Below are positions 57,601 through 64,000 of a DNA stretch of 64,000 nt, in pieces (the stretch's first letter is position 1; each line of letters opens with the position of its first letter). This stretch comes from Durusdinium trenchii (Eukaryota; Sar; Dinophyceae; Suessiales; Symbiodiniaceae). The stretch spans positions 88,619 through 152,618 of the forward strand of contig CAXAMN010006546.1 of the NCBI GenBank assembly GCA_963970005.1. The letters are read 5' to 3'. The position numbers were made by a program, and so were the translations under genes. The notes below the pieces were generated by a model that was given only the letters and a program-made list of their open reading frames with translations, ran no database searches and was not told where the DNA came from.

Positions 57601-59351
57601 TCAAGTATAGGAAGAGGAGCCTGTGTGCGCTTTGGAGCTTGGGTGCTGGTGCCGCTGCAGGGTGCAGCTGCCAGATGTGTGGCCGTGTGCGCTTTGGAGC
57701 CTTGGGTGCCGGCGCTGCTGGAGAGTGCCGCTGCAGTGTGCCGCCGACAAAAACGATTTGCCATGCTGGTGTAGTTTGTACACATGCCACTCCCAATGCA
57801 GACGTTACCACCAACATTGGAACTCAAGGAGCTGACGCCGAACAATCAATGCTGAAGCTGTTTGTGGTCTATGCTGGCATAATTTCGGCCTTGACCAAAC
57901 AATTCTGGTTCCTTTTCCTTTAGCCGCTTCGCTTTGCCTTGTCGAGCTTCAGGCAGCGAAGCGACGGAAGTTGGTATGGATGCTGGGGCAACTGCTTCAC
58001 ATACGGTTGCTGGTTTGGAATTGAAGGCCTCCCGGCACCGTACTACGAAGCGGGTGCCCACTTGCCACTTTCCAGGTGCATTGGAAAGCTTCCATTTTCC
58101 ATAGGCTCCAAAGACTCTCAAGCTGACATTCCCACAAAGACCTTTGCACAGTTCACCTGTGTTGCCCTCGCAAACAACTGTGAGCAGGGTGGTTCCCCGA
58201 ACAGTTTACTGTTGGGGTTCTTTCTTATTGGCGTTCTTTCTCAGGAAAAAACAGACTGGCCCGGTTTGGCCGTTCCGTTTTCCCTTGCGCCAACATTGGA
58301 ACTCAAGGAATCGACACAAACAGATCCTCCTGCTGTTCGGGGTCCATGCTGGTATTTTTTTTACATAGATGACAACAGTGACGTCAAAGAGTTACTTCCA
58401 GTTTTCTTAGCTAAGGTGCTTCACATTTCTCTGGCAACATTTTCTAATCATCGAGATGCGAAGGAATGCCCTCTGCGTGCGTGTGAGGCCTTCTGTGTGC
58501 CGGAAGGCCAGCATCCTGCAGACCCATAGAGGCATGTGTGAAGTTTCTGCTAGGAACTTGGCGGCACAAGTGCCTGCAGGCCGAATTCGAATGGTGTCTG
58601 AGAATGCTCTAGCCGAGGAAAGCAGAATTCGGATGGTGGGTGGGGCGAAGACTTTGCGAGCTGCTTCAACAGAGAGTATGCGGCAAGGGAGAAGCTCTAC
58701 GGCGACTTGGCCTGTTTGCACAAACAAACATTTGGAATGCTTCACGGGGGGTCACCGCTCAGTACCTAATTTGCAATTCTGTGAATTTGGTGAGAATGTG
58801 ATGTATTGCATTCATTCACACAGTTTGGGCAGGATGCGATTCGGGGAGTACTGTCGTTCAAACTTCTTGGGCATTGCTCGCACTCATGGCGGCAAACTGC
58901 AAGGATACTTTTGTTCATTCTTCTTGGCAAACCACAATTTCGAATGGTGGTGCAACCTCTACTTTGTTACATCATTTATTTTACTTTTGGAGGATATCGA
59001 AGCGGTTCAACGTGGAATTGCGCTGCTTCGGCGACGGCAGTTGTCAACCGGAGACTGGCCACAGGAAAATGTTGCAGGAGTGCTGGAAGCTTAGTTGTCG
59101 AGCTGCCATTGTGCCATGGAGACCAGTGGCTGAAGATACAATCCTCTCAAACCTTTTGCATGCCCCAGGTTCAATCGTTCCATCGGGATTACGTTGCCCA
59201 GCTGCGCTTTTGTTTCTCTAATTCAAACCTTGAGCGCAGCTTTGTTTGAACACCATCTTCAATCAGGTACACTGCCTTTCGAAATGTGTTTCCACTATGG
59301 GCGATTGGACGTTTTGCGGCAGACTATGGACCTCGTCATGGTTGCAAATGA
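50659..59351 (+). CDS. Oxidosqualene cyclase (lanosterol/cycloartenol synthase type), about 16 exons
   Basis: The gene closes 2,3-oxidosqualene into a sterol precursor on the ER membrane. Exons in order: 50659-~51670, ~54030-54092, 54195-~54275, 54486-54599, 54836-~54945, ~55078-55200, ~55410-55460, 55535-55668, 55744-55803, 56965-57056, 57953-~58040, 58532-58553, 58618-~58700, ~58841-58897, ~58993-59082 and a last exon ending [16 protein letters not shown] with TGA at 59349-59351. QW-type and family motifs run from start to end in family order. The catalytic Asp motif reads DTTAE (DCTAE in plants and fungi). The ATG at 50659 opens an N-terminal membrane helix ([17 protein letters not shown]), unlike most cyclases, whose helix lies internally. 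Lanosterol versus cycloartenol product is not decidable here. Confidence 0.85.
51671..54029 (+). other. Long cyclase intron 1
   Basis: About 2.36 kb between IEW and [20 protein letters not shown]. It contains a TA microsatellite (52044-52064), a 17-bp tandem duplication GACCAGTCAAC (53700-53731) and short ORFs without features. Confidence 0.6.
54030..54945 (+). CDS. Oxidosqualene cyclase, exons 2-5
   Basis: Exon 2 reads [20 protein letters not shown]; exon 3 [20 protein letters not shown]; exon 4 (54486-54599) [20 protein letters not shown] and [12 protein letters not shown]; exon 5 (from 54836) [20 protein letters not shown]. The exon 4/5 intron (54600-54835, 236 bp) has a GA donor by this reading and is flanked by CTGAGGA on both sides (54595-54601, 54831-54837). 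A TA-rich microsatellite lies at 54119-54160 in the exon 2/3 intron. Confidence 0.8.
54690..54790 (+). repeat. CTAGTA minisatellite in a cyclase intron
   Basis: About five imperfect units of roughly 21 bp based on CTTGTTACTAGTAGCGATGC. An inverted copy lies at 59370-59460 after the cyclase stop. Confidence 0.85.
55078..55803 (+). CDS. Oxidosqualene cyclase, exons 6-9
   Basis: Exon 6 reads [20 protein letters not shown] and GGWGFS; exon 7 holds the catalytic [17 protein letters not shown]; exon 8 (55535-55668) [40 protein letters not shown] and NPSE; exon 9 (55744-55803) [20 protein letters not shown]. The introns 55461-55534, 55669-55743 and the one starting at 55804 begin with GC. The exon 6/7 junction is not resolved. 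Confidence 0.8.
56965..58040 (+). CDS. Oxidosqualene cyclase, exons 10-11
   Basis: Exon 10 (56965-57056) reads [20 protein letters not shown] with [10 protein letters not shown]. Exon 11 (from 57953) reads [20 protein letters not shown] with FGIEGL, the highly conserved QW-type segment. The intron between them (57057-57952, 896 bp) is GT-AG and carries hairpin repeats at 57201 and 57568 and a 62-bp tandem repeat. Confidence 0.85.
57201..57223 (+). repeat. Hairpin repeat 1 in cyclase intron 10
   Basis: CCCCAAACAG-ATTG-CTGTTGGGG forms a 9-bp stem with one bulged base. It is preceded by GGTT and followed by TTCT. It is related to the hairpins at 57568 and 58195. Confidence 0.75.
57568..57830 (+). 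repeat. Hairpin-headed repeat 2 in cyclase intron 10
   Basis: The head CCCCAGATAG-TGAGAG-CTATTGGGG (57568-57592) is followed by TTCTTACTTC. It contains a 62-bp tandem duplication (units start 57624 and 57686) and ends with CCAACATTGGAACTCAAGGA (57811-57830), a 20-mer also found at the end of repeat 3. Confidence 0.7.
58195..58309 (+). repeat. Hairpin-headed repeat 3 in cyclase intron 11
   Basis: The head CCCCGAACAG-TTTA-CTGTTGGGG (58195-58217) is followed by TTCTTTCTTA. It ends with the same 20-mer as repeat 2 (58290-58309). Its length is 115 bp against 263 bp for repeat 2. Confidence 0.7.
58532..59351 (+). CDS. Oxidosqualene cyclase, exons 12-16 (C terminus)
   Basis: Exon 12 (58532-58553) encodes ACVKFLL and joins exon 13 (from 58618) [20 protein letters not shown]. 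Exon 14 reads [18 protein letters not shown]; exon 15 [20 protein letters not shown] and [11 protein letters not shown]; the last exon [20 protein letters not shown] and a stop at 59351. The segment for the FNRSCAI motif between exons 15 and 16 is not cleanly resolved (SCRAAI near 59100 is a candidate). Confidence 0.8.
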
Positions 59352-59369
59352 AAGGGCCAAGGGCTAGAA

Positions 59370-59460
59370 ACAATGTTCGCTACTAGGAACAAGTGCATCG
59401 CTTCTAGTAACAAGTGCCTTACTAGTAACCATGTTTGCTATTAGAAACAATGTTCGCTAT
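59370..59460 (-). repeat. CTAGTA minisatellite, inverted copy downstream of the cyclase
   Basis: The reverse complement reads GTTACTAGTAAGGCACTTGT and AGCGATGCACTTGTTCCTAG, matching the intron array at 54690-54790 with few mismatches. Confidence 0.8.
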
Positions 59461-60230
59461 TGTATTTTCCACAGTACAGGCCCACATTTGGGCTTTCGCC
59501 TCCTGACTTGGCCGGATCGGCTCGGAATGGACTGCCGAAACCCTTGCACCAGTTCTTCAGGCTTGCAAAGACAAGTAAGACATCAGCCAGCGTTTTAAAA
59601 CAAAAAGAATCCGATGACCATCTCGTCAACGGCCAAGTCGGCATTGAAAGCTGTCGCCAACTCCTTGACACATTGACATTCTGAAAGCATTTTGGCCTCC
59701 AAGGTCAAGCACGAAACTCTGAGCGCTCAATATGTGCCGGGAGCTTCAAGTTCACTCTAGTCCTTGGAAAGTGGTCTATATATGGTTAATTTGAGCCGGG
59801 TGATTAGTAAACCACTAATGAGTCGAGTCATTTCCACAAGGATTTGAGGTTTCGTTCGCGTGAGTCATCTGGACCGCGTGATCATGGTGCTTTCGCATGC
59901 AATTTTTGTATTGCGAATGGATTCAGACAAAGCAGGCCGTCAGCAAAGCCTTTGCTTCCATCAATATACGAGACTCCTGACACTGAATCAATCCACATTT
60001 TGGCTCCAAACTCCAAACCTGGTTTGGGCTTTATATACTGGAAGACCATTTGTATCTTGGCTAGGCTTTGAGAAATGAAATCCCTGTTTCCAGCTCGAAT
60101 TGGGCGTCAGGCAAACGAATCCAATCAAGTGAGTCCAATCAAGTGAGTCCAATCAAGTGAGTCACGCAATATTTTGCTGAGACCAATCACCTGTGACATG
60201 TGTATATATATATATAAATTTGTGCTTGGT
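59461..60230. other. No gene seen
   Basis: Only short ORFs without features. A 14-bp unit TCCAATCAAGTGAG is repeated three times in tandem at 60120-60161, and a short TA run lies near 60203-60216. Confidence 0.5.
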
Positions 60231-60269
60231 TCAGGTTGGTGTCTGCAGCAGGTGTTGCTTGTTTGGCCT

Positions 60270-61327
60270 GCAGGCACGATGTCTCTCAGTCCTAACCCCA
60301 ACTTTGACATTGATGCGGCAAGGCTTCCTTCTGGAGTGTCAAGGCGCGTGCCACGTGTGGCCCTCATAAGCTTGCTGTGACGAGTGAAGGTTGATCTTCT
60401 AGGCAGATGTATGTGCGTCGGTGCTTGATTGCTTGATTCCTTCAGGTTGGGTGTCATCAGCTGCAGTGAAAGCAGCCACGGTGACGCAAACATTCGCTCC
60501 GTGTCCAAGCTCAACTCTTGTGGCATTTTCCGTAAGTGCATCTACTTGCCAAGAACTTGCTTTCCAAGGTCTCCTACAACATTGAAGCTGTTTGCCAGAG
60601 AAGAGCTGCAGAAATTGCAAGCACAGATGGAGGCAGGCTCAAAATAGGGATCTCTTGATTTCGGGTAAAGAACCAGGAGGAAAGAACCTGTAAGAACCAG
60701 GAATCCTCAGACTTGCTCTTCGCTGGGAGTGTAGGCAACGCCCATGAGATGGGCAACAGGAGCCGACAGCACTGCTTGAATCCCAGGGCTGTAGTATTGT
60801 GCTAGCTGGGTCTGGAAATTCTCGTATCGTTTCGAGGCTCAGGTGGAGCGGCATCATCAAACTCTTCGTTGGATCGCCCAGACCTATTCGCAGATCCAGA
60901 ATCAGTTTCCCGGCGACCTCCACGAGGACATTGATTCATTTTGTTTCCTGGTTTGCGAAGGCTTGTGTTTCAAAACATCTCTGTTGCTTCAACGGTTCTC
61001 AGGAGGGTGCAGAGAGACTTCGAAAGACCCTGTGTTGGCTTGTAGAGCAATGCGAGGTGCGACTTTGGCCTTTGGATTGTCACAAATCGATGCTTTACCT
61101 TTTGTGTGCAGGAGGTCGACGCACACGCAAAAGGTTTGCTGGCAAGGACGAGTGATTCTCGGACCTTGTTGAATTTGCACAGCGAGCAAACTGAGCAAAC
61201 CCAGGACACCAGACAATTTCATCTCCACGCCCAAGTACTATTACTCGGAGCGGGGGTATTTGTCTTCTACATGTGGCACCAGCACAAGGCCCAAACCAAG
61301 CCCGCATGCGTGCTTGCTAGGAATTGA
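60270..61327 (+). CDS. Candidate exons ending in a tail-anchored membrane segment
   Basis: Plus-strand protein-like segments are about 60279-60358 (MSLSPNPNFDIDAARLPSGV), 60548-60648 (NLLSKVSYNIEAVCQRRAAE), 60840-60940 (MERHHQTLRWIAQTYSQIQN) and 61110-61327. The last one is the best: EVDAHAKGLLARTSDSRTLL, then a hydrophobic helix VLLLGAGVFVFYMW and a short basic/polar tail before a stop at 61325-61327. It follows an AG at about 61110. The layout (helical segments, then a single C-terminal membrane helix) would suit a tail-anchored protein such as a SNARE-like one, but no heptad zero-layer Gln or Arg pattern was confirmed, so this is a guess. Whether the segments belong to one gene is unproven. 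Confidence 0.35.
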
Positions 61328-61673
61328 GGATGCGGCGGAAATGTCTCCATCCAGCTCATCATCAGGTGCTGGTTGAAAGAGTGCTGCGATCAAATTGGAA
61401 GAAAAGGTAGACGTCAATTGGATTGGAGAACCAGTCCGTGAGGCATTTGAGAAGAAAGAGTTTCTTCGCTTCCTTTGTACGGAAGTGATGGCATTCCTTC
61501 GGATGGAGGACTGCTGATGGTAGTGACAAGAGAGATAAGAAGCGCCAGTGAGCACAGCCTCCATGCTCGTGGATTTTCAAGGAGCGCTTGCATGTACTTT
61601 CGCAGACTGTCAGCCGGAGCCTAAGCATGGAAAACTGCCTAGACATTGTTGAACTCTGATAACCGATCGTTGA

Positions 61674-62070
61674 CAGGCGAGCCTGTCCCTGGATACTGGG
61701 AGCAATGCGGTCAAGCTGCCCACAAGAATGCAGCTGGCTCCTCTGTCATGAAACAGGTATGCAGTTTGTACCTGAAACACTGACTGACTACTAAGACAGC
61801 AGTTTCAAGCTCAAATCCTGATAGGTCGAGTTGACCGCAGCATTGATGGCATCTTTTGAAGCTCCACAGGTGCCTGCATTTCAAAAGCCAATGAACATGT
61901 ATGCGTTCACAATACAGCTGGTGTGCGATATGCTGACAAGGTAGTGGATGAATTGCATCAATGCTCCAAGGACGCATTGGTTCTTAGCTTGCTGGGAAAC
62001 GAAGCAGGACCCAAGTTCCGTTCCATTCGTGCGATGAGCAGGAAGAGGCTCATGTTTGGCACGACATGAT
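61674..62070 (+). CDS. Unassigned candidate exons
   Basis: Two short protein-like segments are 61677-61758 (GEPVPGYWEQCGQAAHKNAA, before a GT) and about 61905-62065 (RYADKVVDELHQCSKDALVL, then LSLLGNEAGPKFRSIRAMSR). No domain is recognised. 62070-62800 shows no feature. Confidence 0.25.
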
Positions 62071-62817
62071 CGATGGCCATGCCCACAGATGACTCTTTTA
62101 CAGTAGTTGTTTACTGATGGGCAAAGCCAAGAACTTGAGAGAATCCTAGCAATCTTGCTTCAGGTTCCAAGGGCCGAGTGCGATTTGGACCCTCAAGTTC
62201 ACTCTCACGAGAAGAGAAGCTAGAGGCATGCTGCAGTCAATGATGAGTCCAAAACCTCATACTACTTTCTGTGTACACACTATGACTCTAGTTTTGGTGT
62301 TGGTAGAATTCCTTTCTGCTTTAATGATCTACCCACACCCCAGCTGTTTGTGGTGGCTGGAGCAGTGTGATTGGGTTGATCTCTGCGTTGTGTGGTTGCA
62401 ACATTACTGTTGGCAGAGTTTGAGCAACTCACTTTGATTTTGGTACAGGGCTCGCATTTGGAAACAATGCAACATGCCCGTGGAGTGAAATTCTCATGTA
62501 ACATCCGGGTTCCTGTCATTACGTCGTAGTTGAGATTTGTTTTGGGTACTGGCCTTACTTTGCAAAGGTGGTCCCCTAAACGGCTCCTGGTCCTGATTGG
62601 ATAGTCTTGTGATCATGTCGGAAGCAGGCCCCACCCGCAAAGTATAGAGTGTCATGGTATACAGTATACTTGTTCTTTTCGGAGGGAGCAGGCATTTGCG
62701 ATTTGAGGTCCTGTGATGAGTTTGTATCTGGAAAGTATCAGGAGAAGTGTGAATGGGCAAATCCCTAAACAACAGACTAAAACAAATGGTAACAAACCAG
62801 CACAATCGCTCTTAATC

Positions 62818-63176
62818 GGGTTGGAGGCCATTGAGGCCATTGCTATTAGGTTGGAGGCCGTGGCTATTAGGTTGGAGGCCATCACTAATAGGTCGGATGC
62901 CATCGCTATCAGGTTGGAGGCCACTGCTAGTAGGTTGGAGGTCATTGCTATTAGGTTAGAGGCCATCGCTATTAGGTTGGAGGCCATTGCTATTAGGTTG
63001 GAGGCCATCGCTATTAGGTTGGAGGCCATCGTTATTAGGTTGGAGGATATTGCTATTAGGTTGGAGGCCATTGCGAGTAGGTTGGAGGCCATTGCCATTT
63101 GGCTGGAGGCCATCGCTATTAGGTTGGAGGCCTCTTAGGTTGGAGGTCATTGCTATTAGGTTGGAGGCCATCGCTA
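62818..63176 (+). repeat. 21-bp minisatellite, array 1
   Basis: About 17 units of ATTGCTATTAGGTTGGAGGC plus C. Because the unit is 21 bp and has stops in only two of six frames, long ORFs appear on both strands (repeats of AIRLEAI on plus and ASNLIAM on minus). Without any flanking protein-like sequence they are treated as by-products of the repeat. Confidence 0.95.
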
Positions 63177-63180
63177 GGCC

Positions 63181-63382
63181 AACTACCGTTTACACCGCAC
63201 CACGGTTTACACCAACCACCGTCTATATACACGAAGCCACGGTTTACACCAACCACCGTTTACACCAAACCTTGGTTTACACCAACCACCGCTTACACCA
63301 ATCCAAGGGTTTGTACCAACCACCGCTTACACCAAATCATGTGTTTACACAAACCAACGTTTACACCAAACCTCGTTGTACA
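63181..63382 (+). repeat. Imperfect ACACCAACCACCGTTT tandem repeat
   Basis: About 10 irregular units around GTTTACACCAACCACC lie between the two 21-bp arrays. Confidence 0.85.
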
Positions 63383-63473
63383 TGTCCATATTTAGAGGTA
63401 AATGTGTGGATTCCACCAAGCCACCACCTGCCGGCTTTCCTACCTTTCGTTTCTCCTTCTTCTCAAGTAAGTT

Positions 63474-63752
63474 GAAGGCCATGGCTATTGGGTTGGAGGC
63501 CATTGCTTTAGGATGGAGGCCATCGCTATTAGGTTGGAGGCCATGGCTATTAGGTTGGAGGCCATCGCTATTTAGGTTGGAGGCCATCGCTCTTAGGATG
63601 GAGCCATCGCTTTTGCGTTGGAGGCCATTGCTATTAGGTTGCAGGCCATCGCTTTTTGGTTCCAGGCCATGGCTATTAGGTTGGAGGCGATCGCTTTTTT
63701 GTTGGAGGCCATCGTTACTAGGTTGGAGGCCATGGCTATTGGGTTGGAATCC
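63474..63752 (+). repeat. 21-bp minisatellite, array 2
   Basis: About 13 more diverged units of the same 21-bp repeat (GCTATTAGGTTGGAGGCCAT), with several length changes. It shares unit and orientation with array 1. Confidence 0.95.
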
Positions 63753-63983
63753 ACAAGAAAAATCAGCAACGCAAAGGGAGCAACAGATCGTCAAGAATCA
63801 GCATGCCACCACCACACCATACCAACAACGGACACAAAGCAATGTAAGGAGTGACTTACTGATGCTTTGGGAAGAATATTATGCAGACTCTTTTTGGCAA
63901 GCAATGCAGCATGACTAGCATCATTTGTAGCTGTTCTTCAACCATTGGTATCGCAATTGAAAGTTCGTGCCAAGCAATGCAGC

Positions 63984-64000
63984 AACACACACACACACAC
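63984..64000. repeat. (AC)n microsatellite at the window edge
   Basis: A pure AC run reaches the end of the window and may continue beyond it. Confidence 0.9.

Noticed and set aside
57212-57923. Plus-strand ORFs rich in Cys/Leu/Pro at 57.2-57.9 kb as a gene
   Set aside because: They lie inside a cyclase intron and consist of repeats (CCTTGTCC units and a 62-bp duplication).
59998-60015. CATTTTGGCTC as a spliced-leader relic
   Set aside because: Eleven bases match, but the leader's 3' end CAAG is missing and no gene start follows.
62818-63382. Possible CRISPR-like array
   Set aside because: Units are contiguous without unique spacers, and the genome is eukaryotic; it is a minisatellite.
62713-63918. 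Long ORFs on both strands (repeats of AIRLEAI, LLGWRPS, ASNLIAM) as possible repeat proteins
   Set aside because: They exist because the 21-bp unit has stops in only two of six frames; the flanks show no coding signal.

Overview
The window looks like nuclear DNA of a dinoflagellate, most likely of the Symbiodiniaceae/Suessiales type. It has long multi-exon genes with GC-AG and GA-AG as well as GT-AG introns, a Ty1/copia element carrying extra ORFs, a DIRS-like reverse transcriptase fragment, BspA-type leucine-rich repeat ORFs, an SF1-helicase-like gene family, a DUF7869-like GHTHED protein, a DNA cytosine-5 methyltransferase and many short tandem repeats. Nothing looks bacterial or organellar. 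One 10-N assembly gap lies at 49184-49193. All identifications come from motifs read by eye; exon limits are approximate unless stated.

Layout. 1-6.3 kb: minus-strand exons, coiled-coil-rich on the left. 6.3-8.2 kb: three copies of a hairpin-containing repeat family, an LRR relic (minus) and a helicase-gene relic (plus). 8.5-11.1 kb: acidic exon, then a cytosine-5 methyltransferase gene. 11.6-14.6 kb: DUF7869-like gene. 15-21.5 kb: unrecognised multi-exon gene(s) with repeats in their introns. 21.8-23.4 kb: lysine-rich ORF and second LRR copy. 24.3-34.7 kb: fourth hairpin element, then a decayed copia element (gag, protease, integrase, RT, RNase H, three additional ORFs, one 400-bp 3' LTR; no 5' LTR seen). 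35-36.3 kb: minus-strand relic. 36.3-41.1 kb: broken SF1-helicase-like gene and ORFs with in-frame stops. 41.2-42.6 kb: the longest LRR copy. 43.1-45.1 kb: DIRS-like element remnant. 45.1-48 kb: no gene seen. 48.0-48.8 kb: conserved uncharacterised protein. 49.1-49.6 kb: small presequence-bearing protein interrupted by the assembly gap. 50.7-59.35 kb: oxidosqualene cyclase gene whose introns carry repeated hairpin elements. 60-62 kb: scattered candidate exons. 62.8-63.8 kb: 21-bp and other minisatellites.

Host-like genes that look functional are the oxidosqualene cyclase (sterol synthesis), the 48-kb and 49-kb proteins and possibly the methyltransferase, DUF7869-like and coiled-coil genes. 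Much of the rest is mobile or multicopy material in varied decay. The most unusual signals are (i) a dispersed element family whose three readable copies keep the same hairpins while the paired bases differ, (ii) three hairpin-headed repeats in cyclase introns with the same kind of paired change, and (iii) repeated occurrence of helicase-gene and BspA-LRR sequences within 64 kb.
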